Below, piece by piece: positions 1-8,372 of a stretch of DNA of 64,000 bases. The stretch covers positions 38,195 through 102,194 of the forward strand of contig CAZKFM010000011.1 of assembly GCA_964552195.1 (NCBI GenBank). The letters run 5' to 3'. Position 1 is the first letter of the stretch. Each line of letters starts with the position of its first letter. The notes beneath the pieces were generated by a model. The model was not told the DNA's origin. It did no database searches and saw only the letters and a list, made by a program, of their open reading frames with translations. This DNA comes from CAZKAP01 sp964552195 (GTDB lineage Bacteria > Bacteroidota > Bacteroidia > Flavobacteriales > Flavobacteriaceae). Position numbers and translations under genes: made by a program.

Positions 1-1
1 C

Positions 2-415
2 AACGACACTGCCCGTATACGAAGGAATCCCAAAGTAACGGCGATTAATAGCGCCATTGAAATCGATCTGACCGGCCAGATCTGTGCCGATACCATAGGT
101 TCATTTCAGTTTTCCGGAGTTGGAGGTCAGATGGACTTCATCCGAGGAGCCAGTCTCTCTGAGGGTGGAAAACCCATCATTGCCATCACGTCCACAACCA
201 AGAAGGGCGTTTCCAAGATAGCCCCTTTCCTGAAGCATGGGGCCGGGGTAACCACTACCCGGGCCCACGTTCACTACGTGGCTACGGAGTACGGGGTGGT
301 CGATCTGTTCGGAAAGAACCTCAAAGAGCGTGCTAAGGCTTTGATATCCATCGCACATCCCGACCATCGGGAGTCACTGGAAGAAGCCGCTTTCGAACGA
401 TTTTACACTACTTAG
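2..415 (+). CDS. Acetyl-CoA hydrolase / CoA-transferase, C-terminal part (5' end outside window)
   Basis: The reading frame is open from the first bases of the window to a TAG stop at 413-415, so the start lies upstream. The visible part matches the C-terminal half of the acetyl-CoA hydrolase / 4-hydroxybutyrate CoA-transferase family: AINSAIEIDLTGQ near the window edge, then FSGVGGQMDFIRGA, GGKPIIAITST, GAGVTTTRAHVHYVATEYG and IAHPDHRESLEEAAF. Family members move CoA between acetate and other short acyl groups in the cytoplasm, or hydrolyse acetyl-CoA. The catalytic Glu normally lies further N-terminal and is not visible, so hydrolase and transferase cannot be told apart. A strong hairpin follows the stop. 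Confidence 0.85.
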   Translation, partial: NDTARIRRNPKVTAINSAIEIDLTGQICADTIGSFQFSGVGGQMDFIRGASLSEGGKPIIAITSTTKKGVSKIAPFLKHGAGVTTTRAHVHYVATEYGVVDLFGKNLKERAKALISIAHPDHRESLEEAAFERFYTT

Positions 416-462
416 GGAACCAAGAGAATCCCCCAAATACGTTATCTGTTCATATAGTTAGC

Positions 463-492
463 AAAAAGGGAAGCCGCGAGGCTTCCCTTTTT
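463..492. terminator. Bidirectional intrinsic terminator
   Basis: A 13-bp perfect stem (AAAAAGGGAAGCC, with its complement at 480-492) closes a GCGA tetraloop. A-tract and T-tract lie on the two sides, so it can end both the rightward CoA-transferase transcript and the leftward barrel gene that stops at 503. Confidence 0.85.
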
Positions 493-502
493 AATGAAAT
501 GC

Positions 503-1150
503 TTATTGAGTCGAGTCGCTGCCGTCACCGAGAAGTTTACTCAGGCTGATGTCAACCCCGAAAAGGAGTCCGCAGTTGTGCCACCCGAAATCATTGCTGC
601 CAAAATCGTCCACACTGGTCAGGCCATAGTTTGCCCTGAGGAAAAGATCAACTGTGGGCGACAGCTCATAAGTACCACCTATGACGGCTGCAATATCCAA
701 ACCACTAACCGAATCGCTGATATCGTCGTCGTAATCACCCCCACCTGTACCCAGGGAAGTTCCGATGTCCCGCGCGCTGGTGAGTATGCCGAAAGAAGGT
801 CCGCCCTGAAGCCCGAAACGGTCGGAGAGCTGATATTCAACCAGAGGATTAAGCCTTAAGTAGTTAAGCCTGACTGTTCCTTCGAAATTTTGTTCTTCAT
901 AATCAGAACCCTCGGAACTGAAGGCCACTCCCGGACGGAAGTCGAATTTCTCCTGTATGGGTATCACCCCCTGAAGTCCTACGTGGTAACCGATTCTGCT
1001 GTTTTTAAAGCTATCCGCGTCATCGCCACTTATGGTGGTTAGCTGGGCTCCTGCAGTTGCGGACATTCGATATTCCTGAAGCACAGTTGCGCAGCTCGAG
1101 TTGAGTACCAGCAAGGCTACAGGAATAAGTAATGGAAAGAGTCTTTTCAT
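503..1150 (-). CDS. Outer-membrane beta-barrel protein
   Basis: The predicted protein has 215 residues, starts MKRLFPLLIPVALL and carries an N-terminal hydrophobic signal. The frame also opens at 1186, but the extra 12 residues precede the signal peptide, so the start at 1150 is preferred. The mature part alternates polar and hydrophobic residues with aromatic strand ends and Gly/Asp-rich turns, as in the 8-10-stranded porin-family barrels of Bacteroidota. It ends in a region with the pattern of a final barrel strand (LLFGVDISLSKLL). No substrate can be read from the sequence. A paralogue of similar length and strand pattern lies just upstream (1307-1981). Confidence 0.75.
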   Translation of the reverse strand: MKRLFPLLIPVALLVLNSSCATVLQEYRMSATAGAQLTTISGDDADSFKNSRIGYHVGLQGVIPIQEKFDFRPGVAFSSEGSDYEEQNFEGTVRLNYLRLNPLVEYQLSDRFGLQGGPSFGILTSARDIGTSLGTGGGDYDDDISDSVSGLDIAAVIGGTYELSPTVDLFLRANYGLTSVDDFGSNDFGWHNCGLLFGVDISLSKLLGDGSDSTQ

Positions 1151-1247
1151 AATAAATATAGTGTTTAGTGTTAAAGTCCTTAACAAAGTACAAAAATTAT
1201 ATTCATAGTCCTCTGTGTGCCAATTATTTCCAACCGTCGGAAATTCA

Positions 1248-1279
1248 ATAAAAAAGGCAAGCCGGCGGAGGCTTACCTT
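1248..1279 (-). terminator. Intrinsic terminator of the second barrel gene
   Basis: On the minus strand, AAGGTAAGCC and GGCTTGCCTT form a 10-bp stem with one mismatch and a 6-nt loop, followed by a run of seven T. It lies 27 bases past the stop of the gene ending at 1307. The stem resembles those at 463-492 and 2050-2073. Confidence 0.75.
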
Positions 1280-1306
1280 GGAATAGCAAAGAATTTTGTT
1301 TTAGGT

Positions 1307-1981
1307 CTATTGACTGATATCACCGGGGGCGATCAGATCTTCGATGTCATAGGCAACACCCAGGCTAACGACTCGGTTTCTGTATTCGAATCCCTGATCA
1401 CCGCCATAGACGTCGGACAGGCCGTGCTGGTATCTTAGGCTGGCCGATAGATTATTGGTGATTTCGTAGGAAAGGCCAATAACCCCTCCGAAATCCAGGC
1501 CATTAAATCGGTCACTGGCATCCTCTTCTCCACTAAAACCTCCGCCAATTTCTTCGTATTCATCATTGGCGCCTACGAGCACCCCAAGGTACGGACCGAA
1601 TTGTACCCGGAAATCCGTTGTGATCCTGTATTCACCCAGGGTTTGTGCATTGACGTAACTCAACCGGTACGTTCCAATGTATCTCGGGGATCCGGTGTTC
1701 GGCTGGTTGGACTCATCATAGTCCGCTCCCTGCTGAGAAAAGAAAAGCCCTGTCAGCAGGTATAGCTTATCTTTCAGTTGGTAAGGTTTCTGAACACCAA
1801 ACAGGAAACCTATTCGATTTTGCCCATTGAATTTTTCGGTCATCTCCGCACTAATAAAGGAGAGGTTGGCACCCGCCATAATTTCAAAGTCATCGAAGAA
1901 GGGATTGCTCTGGGCCCGCAGGTCGAATAGGCCAGTCAGCACCAAAAACAAAGCAGTACTTAATAGAATGAGTCTTTTCAT
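1307..1981 (-). CDS. Outer-membrane beta-barrel protein (paralogue of the next gene downstream)
   Basis: This 224-residue protein begins MKRLILLSTALFLVLTG with a clear Sec signal peptide ending near LRAQ. The rest is a barrel of the porin-family type: GANLSFISAE at the mature N-terminus, a strand with YRITTDFRVQFGPYLGVLVGA, and a late strand SASLRYQHGLSDVYG. Order and length of strands parallel those of the protein at 503-1150, including a hinge of type SDRFNGLDFGGVIGLSYE versus SVSGLDIAAVIGGTYE. The two are probably a tandem duplication. Each gene has its own terminator, so they are expressed separately. Ligand unknown. Confidence 0.75.
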   Translation of the reverse strand: MKRLILLSTALFLVLTGLFDLRAQSNPFFDDFEIMAGANLSFISAEMTEKFNGQNRIGFLFGVQKPYQLKDKLYLLTGLFFSQQGADYDESNQPNTGSPRYIGTYRLSYVNAQTLGEYRITTDFRVQFGPYLGVLVGANDEYEEIGGGFSGEEDASDRFNGLDFGGVIGLSYEITNNLSASLRYQHGLSDVYGGDQGFEYRNRVVSLGVAYDIEDLIAPGDISQ

Positions 1982-2044
1982 AATTCGGTTTGATTATATG
2001 ATTACTACCAGAAAAATTACTCAATTCACATGAATTTTTAGCAC

Positions 2045-2073
2045 TAAAAAAGGGAAGCCAGCTGGCTTCCCTT
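2045..2073 (-). terminator. Intrinsic terminator of the hemN-usp operon
   Basis: AAGGGAAGCC-AGCT-GGCTTCCCTT is a perfect 10-bp stem with a 4-nt loop, followed on the minus strand by seven T. It lies 54 bases past the stop of the universal stress gene that ends at 2127. Confidence 0.85.
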
Positions 2074-2126
2074 CTCCGTTTTTGAAATTACCAATCAAAA
2101 AACAATCAATCCTATAGTTATAGTCG

Positions 2127-2945
2127 TTACAACTTGAAAGTAATTACAGGGATGGTGGCATGATTGGCCAAATCTTCCCCTATGCTTCCCAGCAGGATGT
2201 GAGCCATACCCTTTCGGCCATGAGTGGGTATGCCGATCAAATCGGCACCGACGGACTCGCTATAGGAAATGATTCCCTTTTCTACGTTGTAGTCGTTGTA
2301 GATTTCGACTTCAGTACCCAGTCTGGCGATATTCAGGAAGGCCGTAATGCGCTCATAGGCATCTTCCGTGCTCAGGAAGGCGTCTCCAGGGGTATTGATG
2401 TAAACCAGCTTGAATTCCGCATTCATTTTAGAGGCAAATTCGGCGGCTTTCCGCACCACAGGCACACTCTCTTCGTGGAAATCACTGGCAAATACGAAGC
2501 AATTGACGTCGAAGTCTTCACGCTCTTCTTTGATCACGAGCACAGGTAGTTCGGAACTGCGGATCACTTTCTCTGCATTTGAACCAAAGAACACCTCTTC
2601 CAGGCCCTCCGCACCATGAGAGCCCATCACGATGAGTTCGGAATTGTTTTCCCGGGCAACTTCATTTACTTCGCTGAAGACCTTGAAATGTTTGATAATG
2701 GGAGTCACCGAGACGCCCTGCAGATAGGGTTTTTCCAGGAAACCTGCGAACTGTTTTTCCGCCATCTTCATCAGGAACAACGTCTGTTCCTGAGGCAGGT
2801 AATCCGAGGTGCCCAGCAGCGAGGGTGAAATCTCCAGCATGTGGAGGGCCGTTATGGATCCGTTCATTCGCCGGGCCAGAGTGGCGGCCACCTTGAGTGC
2901 TCGGTCTGAGTATTTTGAAAAGTCTACGGGAACTAAAATGTTCAT
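2127..2945 (-). CDS. Universal stress protein, two tandem Usp domains
   Basis: The protein has 272 residues and two UspA-type domains (about 1-140 and 145-272). The first begins MNILVPVDFSKYSDRAL and carries the nucleotide-binding signature G-S-H-G at 108-111, followed by GS-N-A-E-K-V. The second has the parallel signature GIPTHGRKGMAHILLGS near the C-terminus. Both signatures look complete, so ATP binding is plausible in both halves. Family members act in the cytoplasm in starvation, redox and low-oxygen responses. The gene starts 15 bp after the hemN stop codon and is very probably co-transcribed with it, which fits a low-oxygen role. That role is an inference from the neighbour. Confidence 0.9.
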   Translation of the reverse strand: MNILVPVDFSKYSDRALKVAATLARRMNGSITALHMLEISPSLLGTSDYLPQEQTLFLMKMAEKQFAGFLEKPYLQGVSVTPIIKHFKVFSEVNEVARENNSELIVMGSHGAEGLEEVFFGSNAEKVIRSSELPVLVIKEEREDFDVNCFVFASDFHEESVPVVRKAAEFASKMNAEFKLVYINTPGDAFLSTEDAYERITAFLNIARLGTEVEIYNDYNVEKGIISYSESVGADLIGIPTHGRKGMAHILLGSIGEDLANHATIPVITFKL

Positions 2946-2960
2946 GGCTATCGAATTAGG

Positions 2961-4319
2961 TTACAAACTTAGGGAGAACAGCTGTTTTTTGGGTTTCTTT
3001 TTTCTCAAATACTGATCGAGGACCATGCAGATGTTGCGAACGAAAGGTCTACCCGCTGAAAGCACTTCGAGGTTCTGGTCCCCGAGGTAAATCAGGCCTT
3101 CCCGTTCGAATTCGCGCCATTCTTCGATCATGTCCTCATAGGCGGGATGCTGAACAAAGCTATGGTCCCATTCCAACCTAAAGTTACACATAAGTGCCTC
3201 AACTTTCTCACGAATCAGCCGGTCTTCTCTGGATAAAACATGACCTTTGATCACCGGGAGTATCCCATCGGCTAGGAGCCGTTGGTATTCTTCGATGCCC
3301 TTGACATTCTGGGCGAAGCAATCTCGGGAGTCGCTGATGGACGAAACGCCCAGGCCCAGGAGCAGCTCGGTTTTTTGGGGGGTATAGCCCATGAAGTTTC
3401 GGTGCAGCCTGTCCTGAGCGCTGGCCTGGTAAAGGGAGTCATGTATCAGGGCGTAGTGATCCATGCCGATTTCCATGTAACCGTGTTTCAGAAGTAATTT
3501 GCGTCCCAGTTCCTGCTGCCGGAATTTCTCTTCGGGACCCGGAAGGTCTTCTTCGCGGAATCCCCGTTGCCCCGTCCCATCCCTCCAGGGCACATGTGCG
3601 TAGCTGTAAAAGGCAATGCGATCGGGCCTGAGCAGCAAGGTCTTCTCTACGGTCTTTGAGATATCCTCTTCGGTCTGGAAGGGAAGTCCGTAGATCAGGT
3701 CGTGGGCCACGGAAGTGTATCCCAACTGCCTGGCCGTCTCGGTGCTCCGTTGTACACTTTCGAACGGCTGTATGCGATGTATGGCCTTCTGCACCTTTGG
3801 ATTGTAGTCCTGAACCCCGTAGCACACCCGTCTGAATCCGAGTTCGTAAAGGCGTTGGAGGTGTTCCCGTGTGGTATTAAGGGGATGCCCTTCAAAACTG
3901 AGCTGGGCATCCTGAGTTTTTCTGAGCCTGCTAAATATGCCTTCAACCAGGTAGGCCAGGTTGTCCGGACTAAAAAAGGTAGGGGTTCCACCTCCCAGGT
4001 GCAACTCACCCACGGAGAAGTCCCGGCCCGTCAGGTCACGGTACAGATCGACTTCACGGAGGACCGCCTCCAGATAGGGCCGCTCGAGTTCGTGGCGCTT
4101 GGTGATTCGTTTGTGGCACCCACAAAAGGTGCACATGGACTCGCAGAACGGGAGATGGATGTACAGGCTAACCGGTCCATTGCCGATCTCCTCTATCCGG
4201 GTAACAAAGGAGTTTCTCCAGGCCTGTCCGGTAAACGAATCCAGGTCCCAGAAGGGGACTGTGGGATAACTCGTGTACCGGGGTGCAGGTTGGCTGTACT
4301 TAATGCTCAATGCGCTCAT
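2961..4319 (-). CDS. hemN: Oxygen-independent coproporphyrinogen III oxidase (radical SAM)
   Basis: The 452-residue product has the length and layout of HemN. The radical-SAM cluster motif of this enzyme, C-x3-C-x2-C-x-C, is seen at Cys59, Cys63, Cys66 and Cys68 (HLPFCESMCTFCGCH). The N-terminal motif YSQPAPRYTSYPT and the glycine motif HLGGGTPTF also match. The enzyme decarboxylates coproporphyrinogen III to protoporphyrinogen IX without oxygen, using S-adenosylmethionine and a 4Fe-4S cluster, in heme synthesis. The HemN-like C-terminal domain is present, which separates it from HemW. It is the first gene of a two-gene operon with a universal stress protein. No clear Fnr palindrome was found between 4320 and 4400. 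Confidence 0.95.
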   Translation of the reverse strand: MSALSIKYSQPAPRYTSYPTVPFWDLDSFTGQAWRNSFVTRIEEIGNGPVSLYIHLPFCESMCTFCGCHKRITKRHELERPYLEAVLREVDLYRDLTGRDFSVGELHLGGGTPTFFSPDNLAYLVEGIFSRLRKTQDAQLSFEGHPLNTTREHLQRLYELGFRRVCYGVQDYNPKVQKAIHRIQPFESVQRSTETARQLGYTSVAHDLIYGLPFQTEEDISKTVEKTLLLRPDRIAFYSYAHVPWRDGTGQRGFREEDLPGPEEKFRQQELGRKLLLKHGYMEIGMDHYALIHDSLYQASAQDRLHRNFMGYTPQKTELLLGLGVSSISDSRDCFAQNVKGIEEYQRLLADGILPVIKGHVLSREDRLIREKVEALMCNFRLEWDHSFVQHPAYEDMIEEWREFEREGLIYLGDQNLEVLSAGRPFVRNICMVLDQYLRKKKPKKQLFSLSL

Positions 4320-4485
4320 TCCTCATGTTTTATTAAGCCGTGGGTTACGGAAAATCACGTGGATAAAAATAGTGGAGATGGAAGGGGAATAATATGATAA
4401 ATATCAGCAGGTGTTGTGCAGTTTGGCTTCGGCTGCAGGTTTTTTTTCGTCGGTTTTATGACAATTCCCAGTTTCTCCCAGGCGC

Positions 4486-4535
4486 AAAAAAAAAGCTTTC
4501 GGATTCCCCTATTTTTTAAAGGGAACCCGAAAGCT
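4486..4535 (-). terminator. Intrinsic terminator of tonB
   Basis: A 15-bp stem with a single mismatch (AGCTTTCGGATTCCC at 4494-4508 with 4521-4535) is followed on the minus strand by a run of nine or ten T. It lies about 20 bases past the tonB stop. Confidence 0.85.
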
Positions 4536-4556
4536 CGGTGAAAATGGAGGATATTG

Positions 4557-5285
4557 CTACAGGTCTGCCATTTTAAACATAATGGGAATACTGTAGTTTA
4601 CCTTGGCGGCCCGTCCGCGTTGTTTACCCGGAGTCATTTTAGGAAGCGTGGAGATAATTCTCCTGGCCTCGGTCTCGAGTATGCGGTCTGGACCCCGTTG
4701 ACGGATATTGCTTACTTCACCCCGGGTATTGATTTCGAAGGTGACGAATACCCTACCGGAGACTCCCATTTCCAGGGCCATTTCGGGGTACCGGAAGTTA
4801 GCCGTAATGTGTGCCTGAACCTTCTGGTTAAAGCATTCACGGCGCTCAGCCTCGGTAGCCAGTCCTTCACAACCTGGAAAAATCGGAGCGTTTTCGATAA
4901 CGGCAAAGGGAACTACTTCTTCCTCTTCGAGTTCACCTACTGCAACATCGTCCACATCCACCTGTTCCGCTATTACAACGTCTTCACCACTCTCAGTACT
5001 TTCGATCACGGTCTCTTCTATATCAACCACATCTTCGACTACCTCGATAATCTGGGGAGCCGTTGGAGGGGGCGGAGGGGTTACGGTCTTCACCTGTTCG
5101 GTGATGGGCGCTTCTTCGTCCATGTCCTCAAGGACATTGATTACCTGGGTGAGCTCCTGAATGTCGTCATACGCGCGGTATTCGAGTAATCTCCAGGTAA
5201 CGAAAAGGGCAATGGTCAAACCAATGACGAAAAATAAGCCGCTACTTCTGTTTAAGTCTGCTTTGGGATTCTTTTTTGGCATCAT
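4557..5285 (-). CDS. tonB: Energy transducer TonB
   Basis: This 242-residue protein has the typical TonB plan. A short basic N-terminus (PKKNPKADLNRSS) precedes one membrane segment at about 15-33. A long acidic and proline-bearing linker (TVTPPPPPTAP, then many Glu, Asp and Val) spans the periplasm. The C-terminal TonB domain covers about 150-242, with FRYPEMALEMGVSGRVFV and a final strand ending FKMADL. TonB passes energy from the ExbB-ExbD motor to outer-membrane receptors such as the SusC protein encoded at 18756-21707. No exbBD genes lie next to it. A second Met at residue 2 may be the true start. Confidence 0.92.
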   Translation of the reverse strand: MMPKKNPKADLNRSSGLFFVIGLTIALFVTWRLLEYRAYDDIQELTQVINVLEDMDEEAPITEQVKTVTPPPPPTAPQIIEVVEDVVDIEETVIESTESGEDVVIAEQVDVDDVAVGELEEEEVVPFAVIENAPIFPGCEGLATEAERRECFNQKVQAHITANFRYPEMALEMGVSGRVFVTFEINTRGEVSNIRQRGPDRILETEARRIISTLPKMTPGKQRGRAAKVNYSIPIMFKMADL

Positions 5286-5686
5286 GGCAGTAAAATTTTC
5301 GGGTTCAACTTAGTGTCTGAAATCGAGTAAGCTTAGTACCTGTAGCAAGTGGCTTACATCGGTAAAATTATCAGCATTCCTCATCAAAAAAGATGATAAT
5401 TGTCATATACATAAAAATATATGCTAAAATTTATCATATCATTAATTCAGTCGGATCGGTCAGGTTTGATGCCTTTTGAGGAGTATACTGAGGTTTTGTT
5501 CTTAAATTTAAAGGAGAATAGTCCCGGTACAGCACCGGAAAACGCTTCCGGTCTGATACTGAAACCCTAAACAAAATGGAATTCCGTCCGCGGCTTGAGT
5601 TAATTTCACGAACTGATTTCTGTCATGTTTTCCCACAGGGGACTATTCTACATTTGACAAGTAGGTAAATATTAAATTTTAAAGGT
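5286..5686. other. 400-bp intergenic region between divergent tonB and the usp-pckA operon
   Basis: No open reading frame is credible here. The tonB side is very AT-rich (TCATATACATAAAAATATATGC around 5403-5425). The half near the usp start holds the possible RNA element described separately. A TAcaTTTG box (5649-5656), matching the Bacteroidota -7 consensus, lies 31 bp before the usp start codon, but no clear TTG box is found at the usual distance upstream. Confidence 0.5.
5515..5649 (+). ncRNA. Candidate structured RNA or mRNA leader
   Basis: AGAATAGTCCC (5515-5525) and GGGACTATTCT (5639-5649) are perfectly complementary over 11 bp and enclose 113 nt. Inside, GGAAAAC (around 5538) can pair with GTTTTCC (around 5627) after an asymmetric internal loop. 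A local hairpin CCGGAA-AACGC-TTCCGG competes with that pairing. Two nested long-range stems look like a folded RNA rather than a terminator, since no T-run follows on either strand. The element ends 37 nt before the usp start, so it could be the leader of the usp-carrier-pckA-pfkA operon or a separate small RNA. The family is not recognised and the strand is uncertain. Confidence 0.35.
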
Positions 5687-6490
5687 ATGAGCACTATACA
5701 TAAAGTACTACTTCCTTTTGATTTCCTGGAAGCGTCGATTCATGCACTGGATTACACCTTACATTACATCGGATACAACCGCCCTATTCAGATAATAGCC
5801 CTGTGGGTTTGCGAAGTACAACCCAGCGATAAGGATCGGGAAGACCTGGAAAAAAGGTTCGATACCCTGCTCGGTGAGCTCGACCGCAAGGTGAGTGTTA
5901 AGCCGGTAATCCGAATAGCCATTGGCCGGCTTACCGATCAGATACTCAGTGCCCAGAAGGAGTACAGGGCCGACTTAATCGTCATGGGTACCATGGGCCA
6001 GGCGCAGACCGATGAGGCCGTCACCCACACCTCACAGCTTGTACTGGAGGCGGATAGCCCGGTTATGGCCATACCTTTTGGTTGTCCTGTGGAAATCCCA
6101 ACGGACGTAGCTCTGGTTCTGGGCAGGGAGGAGATCGAAGACGATCAGATACTCGCTCCCCTGTTGGACGTGGCCCGTACGTTTGATGCACGTATACATG
6201 TACTTACGGTGTATTCCGATTCCATTATCGAGGAGAAGATGGCGGAGAATTCGGTTACCCGCAAGAACGAGCGAATCCTGTCCTATTATTTCGAACACTT
6301 TTACGAGGACCACGTTTTCCTGAAAGGCAAGGACATCGAGCGTGCCATCATGGAATTCATAAAAGAAAAGGATATCGACATGCTGTGTATAATGCCCCGT
6401 AACCACAACCTGAGGGGAAAGCCCTCCGAAGGCAGGCTTACACGCATACTCACACTGCACTCTCCGGTGCCCCTCCTGACACTGGATTAA
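5687..6490 (+). CDS. Universal stress protein, two-domain type
   Basis: The 267-residue protein has two Usp domains. The first starts IHKVLLPFDFLEASIHALDY and has a partial signature, VMGTMGQAQTDEAV, in which the usual G-x-x-G core is weakened. The second half has IMPRNHNLRGKPSEGRLT, also non-canonical. ATP binding is therefore less certain than for the protein at 2127-2945, from which it differs clearly. The gene is the first of a tight cluster (11 bp to the carrier gene, then pckA and pfkA), so it may tie this central-carbon operon to the energy state. That is inferred from gene order only. Confidence 0.85.
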   Translation: MSTIHKVLLPFDFLEASIHALDYTLHYIGYNRPIQIIALWVCEVQPSDKDREDLEKRFDTLLGELDRKVSVKPVIRIAIGRLTDQILSAQKEYRADLIVMGTMGQAQTDEAVTHTSQLVLEADSPVMAIPFGCPVEIPTDVALVLGREEIEDDQILAPLLDVARTFDARIHVLTVYSDSIIEEKMAENSVTRKNERILSYYFEHFYEDHVFLKGKDIERAIMEFIKEKDIDMLCIMPRNHNLRGKPSEGRLTRILTLHSPVPLLTLD

Positions 6491-6500
6491 TAATTCGCAA

Positions 6501-8351
6501 TTGATGACTACAGTCCTGATCGTTCTTGCCCTGACCTTACTGCTGTTTGTTTGGGGTAAGTACCCACCTGACCTGGTGGCCCTGTTATCCATGCTGGCAC
6601 TTTACTTCTCGGGAATCCTGGAACTAAAAGAGGCACTTAGTGGCTTCAGTAACCCAACGGTGATCATGATCGCCGGGTTGTTTGTAGTGGGCGAGGGTCT
6701 GGCCCGTACAGGCTGGACGGCACTGGCCGGGCAAAAGTTCGTACTCTGGGCACGCAGACGCGTACCGCGGCTACTCTTCCTGATTACGGCCGGTGCCGGA
6801 GTACTTTCCGGATTTGTGAGTAATACGGGTACAGTAGCCGCCTTGCTGCCCGTCAGTGTTACCGCGGCCTGGGCAGCGGGCACCTTTCCGTCCAAATTAT
6901 TGCTGCCTCTGGCATTCGGTTCGAATACCGGTGGACTGCTTACTCTGACGGGTACACCGCCTAACATCATCGTCAGTAATGCACTCCTGGAATCGGGTTA
7001 TAAGGGTTTTTCCTTCTTCGAGTTCAGTTTGATTGGCCTGCCGCTATTGATCATACTTCTTATTTACATGGCTACCCTAGGGTATAAGCTGCTTCCTTCT
7101 CGCTCCACAGGCATACGACCTGCGAACATCGATGGCGAGCTCTCCAAATGGATCGAGGATTACAGCATAGGAGAAAACCTGTACCGTCTTCGGGTCCGTT
7201 CCATGTCAGAGTTGATTGATACCCTTATCGGGGATTGGGATTTCGAGAAGGAGTTCAATGTGTCGGTCATGCGGCTAAAGCGCCGTTTCCCCAAGCCCCT
7301 GCAAGGCGTGCCTCCATTCGTGGAGCTGCCAGGGCCCGAAACGGAGATTCGCTACCACGACATCATTACCGTCAAGGGTAAACCCGGGGATGTGGACCGG
7401 CTGATCATACGATTTAGTCTGGGTGTCCTGCCCTTCGGACCCGAGGGGGAACTGGAATTCGCCGGGATAAAAGAGGAGCTGATCAATCAGGAAGTCGGCA
7501 TGGTGGAGATGCTCATTACGCCCCGTTCCGTGCTGGTGGATCGAACCATCAACCTGGGTCAGTTCCTGACTAAGTTTAACGTGCAGCTACTGGCGGCACG
7601 CAGAGGCAGTAAGGCGCTGCTGGGTCAGATCAAGATACAGCCCGGGGACTCGTTTATCATCCGGGGTACCTGGGAGGACATAGAGAAACTGGATGAGTAT
7701 TACGAACATGTTGTTATATCCGGTACTCCGGAAGCGCTCGCTAAAGATGTGGACAGCCTGAATGTGAGGAGTTATGTTTCTCTGGGTATAGCCGCACTCA
7801 TGATACTGATGTTCGTTCTCGATGTCTTCCCGGGGGCCGTAATATCCCTGATCTGCGCGGGCTTGATGCTATTTACGGGTTGCGTACCCATAGGTAAAAC
7901 ATATAAGAGTATCGGTTGGTCGAGTCTGGTGATGATTGCCGCCATGATTCCCATGGGTCTGGCGCTCACTAAGACGGGGGCCGCTCAGGTAGCGGCAGAG
8001 ACGCTGGTCAATAGCCTGGGATCCATATCGCCCATCGCCCTGCTGGCCGGGATCTTTATCCTCACCTCGGGTTTCAGCCAATCCATCAATAACAGCGCAA
8101 CGGCAGTACTCATGGCACCTATCGCCATGATTGCGGCGGAATCCCTGGGGCTTTCACCCAGACCGTTCCTTATGATGGTGGCTATCAGTGCCTCCACGGC
8201 CTTCCTGACCCCCATTGGTACTACCACAAACGCCATGGTGCTCACGGCCGGAGCCTATAAGTTTACCGATTATGTGCGAGTAGGAGCACCGTTAATGCTG
8301 CTGTTCCTGATTACATCCTTAATTTTGGTTCCATGGATTTGGAGCCCCTAA
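6501..8351 (+). CDS. SLC13/DASS-type sodium-coupled anion carrier with internal TrkA-C domains
   Basis: The 616-residue membrane protein has two halves of transmembrane helices around a soluble insert. The first half carries SNTGTVAALLPV (Ser-Asn-Thr at 107-109) and LTGTPPNIIVSNA; the second carries NNSATAVLMAP and TPIGTTTNAMVL. These are the paired substrate- and sodium-binding loops of the divalent anion/sodium symporter family. The insert at about 205-400 contains two TrkA-C (RCK_C)-like domains, including ITPRSVLVDRTI. Substrates in this subfamily include sulfate and C4-dicarboxylates. Position directly before PEP carboxykinase favours dicarboxylates, while the sulfur genes elsewhere in the window would favour sulfate. 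The sequence does not settle this. Confidence 0.88.
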   Translation: MMTTVLIVLALTLLLFVWGKYPPDLVALLSMLALYFSGILELKEALSGFSNPTVIMIAGLFVVGEGLARTGWTALAGQKFVLWARRRVPRLLFLITAGAGVLSGFVSNTGTVAALLPVSVTAAWAAGTFPSKLLLPLAFGSNTGGLLTLTGTPPNIIVSNALLESGYKGFSFFEFSLIGLPLLIILLIYMATLGYKLLPSRSTGIRPANIDGELSKWIEDYSIGENLYRLRVRSMSELIDTLIGDWDFEKEFNVSVMRLKRRFPKPLQGVPPFVELPGPETEIRYHDIITVKGKPGDVDRLIIRFSLGVLPFGPEGELEFAGIKEELINQEVGMVEMLITPRSVLVDRTINLGQFLTKFNVQLLAARRGSKALLGQIKIQPGDSFIIRGTWEDIEKLDEYYEHVVISGTPEALAKDVDSLNVRSYVSLGIAALMILMFVLDVFPGAVISLICAGLMLFTGCVPIGKTYKSIGWSSLVMIAAMIPMGLALTKTGAAQVAAETLVNSLGSISPIALLAGIFILTSGFSQSINNSATAVLMAPIAMIAAESLGLSPRPFLMMVAISASTAFLTPIGTTTNAMVLTAGAYKFTDYVRVGAPLMLLFLITSLILVPWIWSP

Positions 8352-8372
8352 ACTTCAATTAAAAAAATCAAT

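Noticed and set aside
3702..4397. Open frame on the + strand (231 codons)
   Set aside because: Antisense to hemN, which carries the full radical-SAM motif.
4320..4400. Fnr-type site before hemN
   Set aside because: Only a single half (GGGTTACGG) is seen. The second half is missing and the 21-nt spacing to a -7 box is not met.
5515..5649. Naming the RNA candidate as 6S RNA
   Set aside because: A long hairpin with an internal loop is compatible, but no conserved 6S sequence was recognised and its length is short, so it is left unnamed.
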